From positions 186,001-250,000 of the forward strand of contig VXBA01005856.1 of NCBI GenBank assembly GCA_013399895.1: a stretch of 64,000 nucleotides of DNA, read 5' to 3'. The first letter of the stretch is position 1. Every line of letters begins with the position of its first letter. The DNA comes from Serilophus lunatus. Lineage: Eukaryota > Chordata > Aves > Passeriformes > Eurylaimidae. A program made the translations under genes and the position numbers. This document shows, piece after piece, positions 9,896-23,058 of this stretch. The notes under the pieces are model-generated. The model saw nothing but the letters and a program-made list of their open reading frames with translations. It was not told the origin of the DNA and ran no database searches.

Positions 9896-12462
9896 GTATT
9901 TTCCTAATGATCAGTAACTATAACATAATCCCTGCAATGCAACATAATCATAAGGACTGCACTTTGGAAATGGGATTTATGATTAACTGGATGAGAAATG
10001 TCAAATGTCCATACCCTGGGAATACTGAAAATCATGTTAATTTATGAGCTAGTAGAAGTGGTGACAGACTTTTCAGTTTCTTGTGAAAACTTGCAGATAT
10101 CTTTCATATTCATTTCACCAATGCTTAGATGAATTGTGTAACATTTAATTATTATGCATTTAATAACAACAGAATAAATCAAAGGAGCTTTTCAAAAGTG
10201 TGTGTTTAGCACATGTGCCACAAGGATTGCTGAAAGCTGGAAAAACTCTAAGAAACAGGCAAACCTCCAGTCTGTGCACAGTTCAGTGTTATCTAAATAG
10301 ATCTAAAAGATTTGTAAGTTTTACTTGCATGTTTGCTCGAGAAATGACACAAGGACCTTCCTGATTTGCAAAAGTCTCACTCCTGCTGGTTGCTAATTAG
10401 TTGTATAGCACCAAAGATGATTCATCAGTTCACAACTGCCTTACATATTGGCAAATGTGATATATCAAACCTGTTTTTCCTCCCATAATGTAGCTGAACA
10501 CGGCTTCTTTTCAAATTTAAAGCTTCTGACGAATCAGCATATTTAAACCATTTAGCCTCAGTAAGTACACTAGTCTATCAGGTGAAGAAGATATATTAAG
10601 CTTATTTTTCTTTTGAACTTCCCCATCAAAGAGGCCTGCACACCCTTTAATCCATGTTGAGGGAATGGATAGTGTTTGCCTGTATAAATCAGCAGCAGGG
10701 TATAGAGCTGTCTTATTTTCACAGTGCCAAAAGCTGAAAATTACCAAGCTCTGTGTGTGAAATCTCTGTAGTCGATATTACAGAAGCACTGAAAGGAGAG
10801 GGAGGTAAATTCTGTTAGTGAATTAATGTTTTTTGCTCTAAAGAAAAGACAAGAGCAAAGAGGATAAAAGAGACCTTCAAAAGTCTGGTTTTTTTTTGTT
10901 TGTTTTTTTTTTCCTCCTACAGCAGGAGAAGGTGCAAGTGTTTGGGGAAATTTGCAGGCACACATTAGTAAATAATTTTTGCATTCTAATTAAAAAATCA
11001 CTGTTCCAGCTGTTGATGCATGAAACAAGATATTTTTGGATAATTCTTGTGCTAGATAATAAAGTTATTCCTCTCCCCAAGCTGAGAAGTTTGTTGCACC
11101 TTTTGATAGCTGAAGTTCCTCATCAAAATCCCAGTCCCACCTGAGGTACCCAGTTGGATTTTATTATTATCCATGTAACTTATTTCCATGCTAAAACTTT
11201 CAGGGCAGAGCTATAAGACAATCAAAATTATTAAAATTCTAGTCCTATTGAGATAGAAAAATGATCTGGCTGTTGTGAGTTTTGGTTTTTACTTGTAAAA
11301 GATGGATGCAGTTCATGATATCTCCATGAAGAAAAACACCTCTTCACTAGACATCCTGCTCTGCTGTATTTTAATGGTTTAATCATTAGGGCAACCACAT
11401 TCCCATTATGTCTTCTGTTGGCTCTTGTGGTGAGATTTATATGACTGTGGAGTCTCTCACTGATAACATAATAATGGGGTCTTCATTCCTAAATCACACT
11501 TTCTATTTGTGGCATAAATCATACTCTGTCTATGTTCCAGTCACAAACACCTGGTGGAAAATTGAGAGTGGAGGAAGACTAAAAATAACCCGTGGCAAAG
11601 CCTGAATGGGTTTCTATCTTACTATTCAAGTCATGGCTGTGTAAAGTATTCACAGATGGGAGTGAGCACTAATAAATACACAGCAAGGAATGTTTGTCCT
11701 CTGTTATAGGACAACAACTTGTACAGCCAAGTAATCAAATGAACATCACAGACGTGGGAATTGTCAGGGAAGAGTTAGAATCACAACCAAACCCTACAAA
11801 GTGATGCTGATCCCATTTCCCCAGAACATAAACAAACAGGATAATATGTCCAGCTTTCATGTTTGCTGATTTACACATAAATCTGGTGAATAAACTATGG
11901 ACACTTTGTGGCTGAGGATGCACCAAAAGAGAAGCTGGCTTTGGGGTATTCGATTTCATTCTCTTCAACAAATGTATTCCAAACCAGACACTGATTGAAC
12001 TCAGTAGATGAAACCATCCAGCACCTTGACCTTGCCTGTGCCCAGGTGGGTTTAACACACGTTTCTTATTGCTCAGCTCCTGAAACTGTAACCAGAGATT
12101 GGACACAGTTTTCCATGAAGAAATGTAAAACATAAAAGGTTAATTGTCTAATTAAGATATACCACAAGAAGAGCCAAAGGGTACTTGTATTCAGGTCGCC
12201 AAGGATTTGATCATGCAAGTTTGTGAGCTGGACAAGATTTGAGGTTAAATGTTGTCACTGTGTTCTGGCCAGTCCAATGTTGGCTTTGCACTCACCATGT
12301 GCCATATTCCCTTCATTTGGGAGAATGAGCACAGTGACCATGGAAAAGAAGTCCCTAAGCCACTGCCTTCTTGAAGTTGCAAGAAGTGAAAATAGAATAA
12401 ATAATAAATAATGAACCATGAAGCTTTCAATTTATGATATGGTATCTCTTTGTCATTCTTAG
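9896..12462. other. AT-rich unique sequence
   Basis: No repeat family is recognised. A 132-codon minus-strand open frame (12133 to 11735) starts at a true ATG but shows no domain, splice context or family resemblance. A 65-codon plus frame (11408-11605) is likewise unrecognised. Both are left uncalled. Confidence 0.4.
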
Positions 12463-12597
12463 GACTGTATCTATTGTCATTGCATTAGGAATTTTAGGAA
12501 CAAATTGGTGGACAGAGCTAATGTTTTATGAAGAACTGAAGCGTCGCTTGAGTATTTTTTTACTGGCCAATTTTTATGTTTATACAACAATTATCAG
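12463..12597 (+). CDS. Candidate internal exon encoding hydrophobic segments (unknown)
   Basis: An acceptor-like sequence (TCTCTTTGTCATTCTTAG) ends at 12462. A good donor context (CAG then GTAATA) begins at 12598. The 135-bp interval reads 1 base, 44 open codons and 2 bases, so it is phase-symmetric. The peptide has a hydrophobic stretch with small residues, a Trp-Trp pair, a charged Glu-Glu-Leu-Lys-Arg-Arg loop, then a second hydrophobic stretch. This is the pattern of two membrane spans joined by a short loop, but I cannot name a family. The same frame continues upstream of the acceptor without a stop for about ten codons and stops one codon after the donor. No neighbouring exon with a compatible phase was identified, so chance remains a strong alternative. 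Confidence 0.18.
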
Positions 12598-14875
12598 GTA
12601 ATAAAAATTTATTATAGTTAAAAATCTGTGTTTCCATCCAGTAAACTTGGAGGCATGTGCATGAAAGTTTGCACACAACTCTTTTTAGTATATCCTGGGA
12701 AATCTAAAAATATCTTTCTCAGATTTTTGAATGATTGCAAGTCTTAAAGATTTACTGGGGTCTAGTCCTTATCTGCTAAAAGGACATCTCCTGTGAAATA
12801 TATTTTTTTGTCCTCTTGCTGTTGTGAGAGATGAATGCTTTCATTTGTAAAATAACTTCCTAAGGAGATTTACACAGCTGCACTAGCAATTTAATGTTCT
12901 TCTAGTACATGAATCTGTCATTATTGTCTTTTATAAACAGCCCCTAACTTGGTTAGAATAAATTTGGACATTACTTCTGATATTTTATCTTTTTCCAGCA
13001 CATAATTATGTTTTTGGCAGGCAAGAGAAATTGTATGGACGTAATGTCTTTGACATTATATCTGACAGGACAGATATATAAAAATGTTGTCAGTTTGTAT
13101 GAAGATGCAATAGAATGTAGCATCTTCTGTTGTTACCAGTAACGTTGTCTTTCAAAAGATAGAATCGCCTCATGACGTGTATGGGTCCTTAGTAGTGAGA
13201 AGTATTGAAATATTTTCCAAGTTTTCTTTGAAAGCCAAGTGAAGAAAAAAACCATTTTTCAAAATATATAGCTAATTGAAAAAGTAAACCAACCCCAAAA
13301 CCGAAGGAATTTTAAAATACATTCAATTCCAATGGAAAATCAGAAGTCAAAACCAGATGCACTTGTTAAAATATGCCCATAAGATGATCTTAGACATTAG
13401 AAATTTATTTGGTTTATACATTATATTAGTAACTGTCAATAAAATATGCAAACCTCTAATGTTTCAGGATTCTGAATTCATTAGCACAAAAAAATGCAAA
13501 AATAAATAAAAATCGACCTGTAGAAAACATTCAGTAATTACAAAGTGGGTTGAACAGTTGTGCACCTTCCATCAGGTGAAAGTCTGTAAGTAATGAGAAC
13601 GTTTTATTACAGCTTTGTGTTGAAAGTAGGGCACAAATCTCTAATTAATTGAATGGAAAATATTAAATCAGGTAAAGCAATAACCATAACTTATATGCAA
13701 AATAATGAATAGTAACATATTTATTCAAGCTAAATAATTATAAACAACCTCAATAAATATGTATTGTTTGTTTTGAAGAGCATAAGGAGAATGCAAAAAA
13801 ATATTTTCTGACTGAGATGGACTTTCCTTTACAAAATGGAGCCACACAATTATTTTATCAATTAATAACTTATATGTTGCAGAATATATTTAAAGTCTTA
13901 GAGTGGGAGGTGTTCCTGTGCTAATTTAAACTTAATATTCTCTAAATAAGCAAATAAACAAAACATGAAAATCTTCCATATTAGTGTGTATTAAAAAGAA
14001 ATAAATGTGAAATTTAAAAATAAGAAATTTATGCAATGTGTGCTAATTTATTTATTTTTTTGACACAGACCAGTTTTAGTTTGAGAAAACCAGAGCAAGA
14101 AGTAGAAACTCTATGACTTGAGCTGGAAATCAATATTCATATTTTGGAAGCAGTTTTAAGACTAGTAGTTTATAATGGCATGAACAACAAAAAATAACAA
14201 GATTAGAATAATTAAGCCTCAGATCTGCAAAAGGAGCTAGATTTCCAGCTCATCCTGTGTTGGAAAAATTCTACTCATAAAGGCAAAGCCAACCAATGCA
14301 AAGCTATTTTAATCTATCGAGCAATTTCTTGTAAGAGTTGATCAAATTTAATTATTATTTTTCCATGTATTTTGGATAATGAGATTCGTCCAAGACAGAT
14401 AAAGTAAAAAGAATATATCTGAAAGAATGATGATTGGTATGTTGTTTCAAGTAGTGTTAATTTTTGCTTTGTTGGTTTTTAATACCTTAATGTTTTCAAT
14501 ATGTAGCACTGGAGTTTTCCTTTTCCTTTGGCAATGTCTGTGATTTCCATTTATTGTCTTTAATGTAGCATAATTCCAGATGTGCTCCATTTGACAGAAA
14601 TGAAGATGTTATGTAGATAATACTGAAAATATTTATACTGAAGGCTATAACTTCTTTTCCTTTTGCTAAGTGGCCTTTTAATACTACTGAAAAAGACTTC
14701 CTGGAGATAATGGCTCTTGTTCCACCCACAAGGAGGGAATTGGGGATTGGGACATGGGACATAACAATCCATTGAAATAACATCCTAAATCTAGAGGAGA
14801 TTTCTTAAAAAAAAAAAAGCAAACATATTTACTGAGAGGAGCAAAGCAGCCTTCTGCTTACTCTTGTTCTCTGTG
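12598..14875. other. AT-rich unique sequence
   Basis: No element is recognised. It is very AT-rich, with frequent stops in all frames. Confidence 0.4.
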
Positions 14876-14998
14876 TAATTATTTATAATTATTATTAGTC
14901 ATAATTATAATTAATTATTTAATTGTCTATTTATTTATTTTATTAATTATTAATAATTTGTTTTTATTTATTTTTATGTATAATTATTTATACAGACA
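14876..14998. repeat. AT-rich low-complexity tract
   Basis: Almost pure A/T, made of TTATTTA, ATTAATTA and TAATTAT words. Confidence 0.85.
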
Positions 14999-16032
14999 GT
15001 GTAAGCAAATGACATACTCTGTAAAAAGCAATTTACTCCACATATATGTTTTTGAAATTAGGTTTGTGCTCAACTTTTATTTCCCCTCTTGTCTCCCCAC
15101 CCCAGTCTCAAGCTTTAGATTATGAGGTAATATCTGCTTGGTGAAACCCAAGATTCCCCTTCAGGACATGTTTTCCATTCCCATCTCAGAGATAGAACAG
15201 GAAAAAATTCTGATTTTTGTCCCTCATAGATAACGAAAGGGCTTCCTGAGAAGAATATTCCATGAATGTGGCAATTCCTTTCTTAAACATGTTTATCCCA
15301 TTCACTCCAACCTGTTTAGTAATGCCTGGATAAACAGGTGTGAAATGCAGTAGCTGATAGAATTTTGCTTTCACTGATGATTAGAATTCATGTTGTAAGC
15401 AGTCTTAGAGTTAGGCTTTGATTAAATGTGTAAGATACATATTATAGTGTTTAGATATATTAGTAGTGTCATTCAGAGCAAAATTTTATTTCAGTAATGA
15501 TCCCTGAAAGCTCTAGTGAAGAGCTGGTGTTTCTTCACAGCTTAACAGACCTGATATGAAAAACATTTTTATGGCTGAAGATGAAAATAGTAAAAATGTA
15601 AGGATAAAAATAAAAACAAATAAAAATATCGGCTGTGGCGTGAAATATCACAACCCCCCTCCCAAAGAAATGAAGTGGGCACTTTCACCCCAAAGTGTGT
15701 ATTATTCATAAATGCTTACTTAAAGATCCCAATTAGTTTCCAAATTTTTGGAGAAGGGAGACATTCTGAGTAAAATATGGCTGAAAATGTAGTTTCTTAA
15801 TTTTTGATATGTTTAATGATGAAACCAAACGTGAAAGGATGTGGACTAATGTGAAACTCAGCCAGAGCTGGCAAAGAAGAAAATGTTTATTTCCTAATTA
15901 TTATCATTGGAAAATATTGGGAATGTGTATCTTAGAAAGCACATTATCTAGTTTTGGTTTAGTAAATCCATAATACCTGTTTCATAGTTAAAGCCTTCAT
16001 TTATTATAGGGTTTTTAGTTTGCTTAATTGCC
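14999..16032. other. AT-rich unique sequence
   Basis: Nothing recognised. Small open frames lack splice or family support. Confidence 0.4.
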
Positions 16033-16152
16033 TATTTTTTTTTTTTGCTGGTGTGGATTGGTTTTAATTTTTTGTTCTGTTTAGTTTGGTTTTGTTTTGA
16101 ATTTTGTTGCTTGGGGGTGGGGTTTTTTGTGTGTGTTTTTGTTCTAGTTTTT
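16033..16152. repeat. T/G-rich low-complexity tract
   Basis: Poly-T followed by repeated TTTGGTTTTG words and a GGGGGTGGGG core. Strand asymmetry is strong, with few C bases on the plus strand. Confidence 0.7.
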
Positions 16153-19100
16153 CTTAAGAGTTGTAGGAAAAGACCTTTACTAGTTAATGAATAAAATATT
16201 TGATGATATTAATATCTCAAGGAGATCAGAAGTAACAAATATTCCACTTAATGAGTCCTAGTGACATTCTGTGTCTTTTCTGATATTGTTTGAGAATATG
16301 AGTGTCTGATTAAAAAAAACAAAATCAAAGAGCCAATCAGAGGTATTTGATCCCCCTCTTTGATCCTTCCATCCTGCTCATTTTGTTTCTAACAGCGGTC
16401 TTGTGAAGTGTGGTTGTTTTTATGATTTTAGAGAACAGTCTGTAAACCACTTGAAGATTCCAAACACTGAAAACTTTCCTTGGAAACCCCTTTCCTCACC
16501 CCACTCTCCTCCTACTCCAGTTAATAGTTTGCCTTGCTGTACAGCTGATGGACATAGTGGATACACAAAGCAGAATTAAGAAGCCCTCTCCACTAAAGAT
16601 GAGTGGTTATTGAAAGGCAGTGTGAAAGTAGCAAAAGGCAGTGTAAAATTGATGTATTTGTTCATTGCAGTGCTGCTGCTTCCCAAGCATCTTGGAAATT
16701 CTAGTGGAAAGAATACCCCGTCTCTGTCCTGAAGAAAGAATAGCAAAGATGTAGCACTGGCTGATTAAAGTACATTAATTTTTATAATGAGAAGCCAGTG
16801 AGGGTAATATTTAGGGTTGGAGGCTAAGCAAAACCTATAAATAATGTTTAAGGGAACATTTGCAGAAGTTTAAGTTTTTACTGTTGGTTTTACTGACAAA
16901 ACCTGACACTAAAATGGAGGAAATTACTTACTTCATTTTACTGCTATCCCATCCACTCCTAAAATAAGGAACAAATGACATATTCAAGCTGTATCCCAAA
17001 ATGTAATGGGCTGTGCTAGAGTGAGCCAAGGAAACAGGTTTTTAACAGACCCAAATATCCAAGCCTTTCCTATCTGAGGAAAACAACAAAGAATATAAAA
17101 AATATTTGTTAAATAATTTGTTTTTATTTGGTTTTAGTCTTGCAAGGTGCTTTTTAATTATACTTTATTTTTATTTACCTGAACATTCTCATGAAGACTC
17201 TCATCTCTGAAGACAGAGATGTTTGATCTCTTTTCTTAGAGAGCAAAGCTTAAAGTTTTAGAGTAAATCTTAGAAGTAAATCAACACTGTGAGATGTTCA
17301 AGAACCTTCAAGTTCAGACTCTCAGAAGTGGAATTGTCTGAAGTGCTTTTATTTATTTATTTTATTTTTTTTTATTCACTATTGTGATTATATCATGGCT
17401 ATGGCCATAGGGAAACAATTATGGATACTAGTAGTGCTGCCTGGAAAACCTAACATTTTTCTCATTTCCATGAAAAATAAAAAATGTAACATGATCCAGC
17501 CTTTTAGGACTGAGAATAAGGCCACACATAGAAACCCAGAGTTTGGTGTGAGTCTAGAATCAAGAAACCCACCAAAATGCAGCTCCAAAAGAATTAACTG
17601 TAAGTGGAGGAATATATTGGCATAATAAAATAAAAAAGTGAAAAGCCAGTATTTTATTAATTTTTTTTTTTGAATAGCAAATTATTGCAATCTGGTACAG
17701 GGTTAATATTTTGGTTTGGATTTATTTCTCAATTTTTCCTTTTATTGTTTATGGTCCAATTAATTCTAAGTATGTAAAAGAAATGAGTTGAAATGTTGAG
17801 AATTGTACTGTGTTGCTTGAGGAATTCATGCTGTAGCAGTTTAGCACAAAGATTTTAAAAGGTGTCAAAGAGTAAATGACAAGAAAATGGGGGAAAATTA
17901 CTGGACATAATGATCGATTCTTTCACGGGATCTTGAAATGAAGGGTTTGCTTCTCATTACCTACAATAGTAGTTCAAGTCATTTCCCTTGTTTGCTGTTC
18001 TGAAGCATCATTTGACCGGTCTGGCAATTACACCTTCATGAAAACACAGGTAAGAACAAAATATCTTGGATAAATTGCCACAAATCAGACTTTCTAATAC
18101 AATGTAAGCATTCGGAATAGCCACGTCTTTGGAAGTGCAGTTTCTAGAAAATGAGGTGAAAAAATAATTATTCACGTTATCTCTACAATTTATACAGGCA
18201 CATGGCACAGCTTTCTCACTTAAAGTGGGTTCCAGTTCTCCCAGGGAAATTCCAGGCAATCCCTGCAGGGTGTGGTGATGCAGACAGAAAACCACATTGA
18301 CATAATAAAGAAGAAGTTTCTCAGGTAATTCACAGGGACCCCATACTTCTATTTATGAACCTCAACCTCTTAAGGACATCCTGACTTTGAAATAAAATTT
18401 AGGATAAATATAAGTTGACGTGGCAAAAGAAAAATAATTATGTTTTTCATTCATCTCTGGAATACGGCATTTAACAAATTACACACAGTACAGTTAATAC
18501 AACCCTTCCAAAAGCCTTATTCTAATGCTTTTCTCTTCAGCAGCTGCTCTAGAGTGGGAATGTTTGTCTGCTTGACATACCGGGAAAAACAGATTATGTT
18601 TTCCAGGGTATTGTCTTGCATTTTATAAATGTAAACAAGATAGCTGCTGTAGAAGGAGGCTCACAAACTTATGAAAAGATAATTTAAAATAACTTTTGGA
18701 AGATAAAAAAAGGAAGCAAAAATAAAAGGCAGGTCAAACCATTGTTAAAGATTTGTAGATGGTAAGGCTCTTGCTCTGCTCCAAATATTCATGTACCTGA
18801 GTGATGTGGTTTTACTGAAATCTACAGAAATGGAAAAATATTTTTAAAGCGTAGTACACTAATTATACTTGAGTTTTAATGAAAATTATTTATTTTTTTC
18901 TGAGTGCTGTGTCCAATTCTACTCCTTGTTTTGCAGTGTGATTACACTAAGAACAATGAATTCATTTAAAATTGACTTGGAGGTCACAAATTCAGCCATG
19001 AGAGCTCTACTGGAACACATAGCTAATTTAATGTAGCACTAAGAGAGCTTTAGTCACCTAATACTTTGTTAAAACTGAACAGAAGATCCCAGAGAAACCA

Positions 19101-20690
19101 AGTAATATCTGCAGTGACAGGTGTTGTTACTGCACAGCTGTATCCTCTGGACCTTCCATTGGGATGGGAAGCCTTCCCTCCATAGATAGGCAGGGAAGGA
19201 TCACCTGGGCAGGGCTGCAGACAAGAATAAGAGACTTTGTTTGACAGTTTTGTCTCCTTTCAAGAGATGAGCAAGATAATAAGGCCATGGGCACAGAAAA
19301 TCTCAGGTAGAGAAATAAGAGAAAAGTTCACGTGAAGGGAAGAAAACCTTTTTACGAAGAACACTCCTGATTAAAAAAGCTCAGAAGGGGATGTCCATGG
19401 GGGATAGAAATTAAATTAATGAAAGAATTCGTGTATACCAAATGTGTTCTTCTAGTTTAAACATACATTGGCATTACAACACCTTTCTTAATTTTCCCAA
19501 AGAGATATTCTTTTCTTCAAGAGTGCTCAGTTCCAACTGTTTTATTTGTAATTTAAATGTAGTTTTTGATCTACATTAAAAAATATCTAAGTGAAGCCTT
19601 ATTTCAAAAAGAGAGTCTCAAAAAAAAGTAAATACTCTTACAATATTGTTGTGGAAAAGATTTCATATTGCCTCAACTTCTTCTCCTAAATGTAGTCTAA
19701 ACTGAAATTCTCCTGAAAACAGCTAAAATCACAAAGTTTGTGGATCAATTTGTTGTGATGGAACAAAGTTGTCCTGAAGTTTCTTTGACCAACTCCAACT
19801 CTTACATGTTTGGGTGGGTGAATTTTGGAAGACAGGAATTATATATAATTTATCTTGACCATTAGAATCCTGTGAATTATTAATAAGCAACAGTGGTTGT
19901 CATTACAGAACCTCATGAATATTTCTGTATATGGTCATATAATGATAAAAAAAAATTACCAAGCAAGCAATTTTAAGAAGCTGTGTGAGAAGTTAAGCAA
20001 TTTCCTCTTGCAGTCAAGGTAATAATTTTTTCTCCCAGCAGATGAGTTACTGGCGCTGGATAGTGCCTGTAATATGTAATAGGTGGCATGTCAATGTAAA
20101 TGCTGTAACTTTAATTTACATAGTTACTCCTACCCTGTTAATTTAAAACATTAAACCACTTAAATATGGAACTGTTAATACTTATGCCCACTAATGGATT
20201 GTTAATGGAATTTAATTTATGTTCTCAGTGTGTTTGGCCTATTATTATCAGAAGTTCATGCAAGCTCTTTACTTCTTTACCTCTAAACTCTGATCAAATT
20301 CTGTTCTACCACTAATGCTTATTCTAAAGCTCTGAGTATCCTAATGGAATAGGAAATTTCAGAAATCTGATCTGAGTTGGGTACTTATTTACATCTGTGT
20401 TTCATTTTCTGTTTTTATCCTAGTTCATAAGTGCTAACTAAACTTCAGAAATGTCAGCTGGTTACAAAGTTAATCCAGAAATAATAGTTATCTTCCAGGG
20501 CTGCACATGATCCTTGAAAACTATGCAAGCCTCATTTTACGACAGCAAATCTTTCCTTAAAAAAACCCTTTTCCCTCTTGCACCAGCTTTGAAGGCAATC
20601 CATTGATTTGCAGTTGTCTGTCTGTTCTCTGTGTATTATCAGCTCACCCTTTTTTTGAATTTCAGCCTATATAAGTTTGTCTGGGTTGGT
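16153..20690. other. AT-rich unique sequence
   Basis: No gene or repeat is recognised. Bases about 20040-20240 are rich in TAAT/ATTA homeodomain-type words and could be a regulatory element, but nothing here proves it. An unrecognised 95-codon minus frame (18295-18008) is not called. Confidence 0.35.
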
Positions 20691-20693
20691 TTG

Positions 20694-20848
20694 AGTTTCT
20701 TTGATTGTTTTTTTTCCACTTGATGTTGATGATTATTTGTTCCTTGGTGTTTTTTTCCACCTATTTTTGGTGAAGATTTGTTCTTTGTCATTGGTGGTTT
20801 TTTTTTTTGTTTGTTTGTTCTTGTGTGTTTTGTTGGGGTTTTTTTAAA
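20694..20848. repeat. T/G-rich low-complexity tract
   Basis: Runs of T interspersed with GG and a (GTTT)n-like segment near 20811. It is similar in character to 16033-16152. Confidence 0.7.
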
Positions 20849-22099
20849 ACATGTTCTTACAACAGGGAATTTGACCTGGAAGACTGCTGGCCCCTGGAGC
20901 CATGCCTTGCATTCCTGATGAGAAATAGCTGTCAATCCCTGCTGATATTCCTTCCAGAATCCTTATCAGCTAGTCTTGCCATAATGCTTAATTTCATTCT
21001 TCCTTTTTGCTTTCTGGTATGTAAATCCAGTCAGATTTCTCTCCTCCTCACAAAATTAAGCTTGTTACAGTGCAAGCACAGTCTCGTGTGTCTCCACTCG
21101 AATTTGCAATAAACCTGGGATCTTTATCTTGTGATTCTTGCTGTAACCATGGCAAGCTGCCTTAGCAGAAGGTCAGCAATTCATTAGTAGCACAGAAACA
21201 CATAGGTGGCTGCTGATAATTTGAAGGAAATGGAGTTTCAGTGTGGTTTTAAACTTTATAATCATGCTAACTTTTCCTCTTTCTCCTTGACAATGACACC
21301 TTGTGTTCAGCAGTTGTTGATTACCATCCTCTGTCCTCAAATGCTGTGCAAATGATGTAAAAATACCTTGTCTTTTTCCAGCACTTATAATAGAGCTGGT
21401 TGTTTCTCTCACTCCTTAAGGTTTTCTATTTTATGTGCCACTACTACTAATTCCATTGAGACAATCCAATATTTTTGGGCAAGCACCCAAAGAAAACACC
21501 TGTTTAACCAGAATGCCAATTAGCTCAACTCTCTAACTCTGTCATCTTGCCATCTGTCTGTTCACTGCTTCAGATGCTTTATTTTCTTTTGTTTTTTTTT
21601 TTTAAATTAAACATGCAAGATGACCATTCAACACTCTAAATGGTTTTGTAGACTATTTGCTGCCCAATATACCAGGGTCAGTTCTGTTTTCTGGCATGAG
21701 ACCAACAGGCACAGCTTGGTGGGACATGTGTGAAAAGTGACAAAATGCCAGAGTTACTCCTCCTACTTGTGTTATTTATTGGTACAGAAGTACCCTTAGA
21801 GCAGGATCAGATTGGCCAGCTGTAGATATCTGTATTGTAAACATCTGTACCTACCTGAGTCTGTAGTAAAACAGTTTCTAAAGCTGAGAAGTTGATGAAA
21901 TGAATGAGTAATTTTTTCTAGTGGTTATGGAAGGAGCCTCAGTTTAGATAAACATATCTACATTTTTCCTTCTGAATTTAGACTAATCTGAGTTAGTAAA
22001 CTTCTTTTCCTTTTAAACACATCTATTTAAATATCTTCTTTTTAAAATGAAAGTGCAATGTATGATTTTTTTCTCAGTTTTAAGTATCAATTCAACCAT
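20849..22099. other. AT-rich unique sequence
   Basis: No recognised element before the first copy of the local repeat pair. Confidence 0.4.
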
Positions 22100-22236
22100 A
22101 TTAAATGTCTTATTTATGGTCACCAAGAGATGTATTGCCCTACTATTAATACTGTGAAAGCTCCTTCCTGTTTTCTGTTGTAAGAACATGTTTGGAAAGA
22201 AAGGGGTGCAAGTCATTACTCTCCTTCCAACTTCAG
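22100..22236. repeat. Unclassified diverged repeat, copy 1
   Basis: This segment aligns by eye to 22895-23058 in the same orientation. Shared landmarks, in order, are GGTCA(C/T)CA, TATTGCC, TATTAAT, GA(A)AGCTC, TTTGG-AAGAAAGGG, AGTCAT-ACTCT and TTCCAA. On the minus strand both copies give a similar short peptide pattern (Pro-Phe-x-Pro-Asn-Met-Phe-Leu). I cannot place it in a named transposon family. Confidence 0.7.
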
Positions 22237-22894
22237 TGATAACCTACTGTGAGCAGACTTCAATACAGAAACCAAGCTTTTGAACCTGATGAACCAAGAC
22301 CTACCATTCTTTTGGGTTGATGATTCCATCTGCAATTATTAAAAATCCAAGCATGCAGAAATGTTGTTTTTTAGTTGCTGTTTTACCATTTAATCATCGG
22401 GGGACAAATATTGCCAAAACAGTGACTCTGGTTACATTGATTTCCACCCTATAAATATTTTAAAATTATTGCTCAAAAAACCTGAAATAAATCCCTGAAG
22501 TATTATGATTAAACAAACAAGAAAGAAGTGCAAAATTTTGTATCCTAATCTTATATTGGCATCTTCCCTTGCTCTTAGCCCATCCTGCTCAGCCATGCTC
22601 AAGTCACAGAAGTCTTAGGTAAAACCTCAGGGAGATGAAGGGAAAATTTGATAAATGGCATAAGTGATCAGAGATATTTGTTTGGCCTCTCTTTGTCTCT
22701 CCTGGCAGGTAAGCAGCCTTCTCATTGAGAGGATCAATCCAGTGTATTTGTTCATGTTACATCTTTTTTGTTTTGTTTTAGTTTTTTTATTTTGTTTTGT
22801 TTTTAACCAGTTCTTCATGATCGCAAGAGACGGAAAAAAAAATGTGGCAGTAAAACAGGAAGAGGCACAAGAGAACATGATCTTCCCTCAAATC

Positions 22895-23058
22895 ACCCCA
22901 TCTTTCTGTAGGGGTCATCAGGAGGTATATTGCCATCTTATTAATGTTGAGAAAGCTCTTTACTACTTTCTGTACTAAAAACATATTTGGTAAGAAAGGG
23001 CTCCTAGTCATGACTCTCTTTCCAATTGCAGTAATAGCCTATTTGGGAGCAGAGTTCA
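22895..23058. repeat. Unclassified diverged repeat, copy 2
   Basis: Second copy of the repeat at 22100-22236, about 0.8 kb away and in direct orientation. Similarity begins near GGTCATCAGGAGG and fades after GGAGCAGAGTTCA. The copies differ by many substitutions and a few small indels, so the duplication or the two insertions are old. Confidence 0.7.

Noticed and set aside
11735..12133. 132-codon minus frame from a true ATG
   Set aside because: No domain, signal, splice context or coding-like base use is visible. A frame of this length is not exceptional among the many frames of a 64 kb window.
20040..20240. Dense TAAT/ATTA words suggesting a homeodomain-bound enhancer
   Set aside because: Such words are frequent by chance in AT-rich DNA, and no conservation evidence is available.
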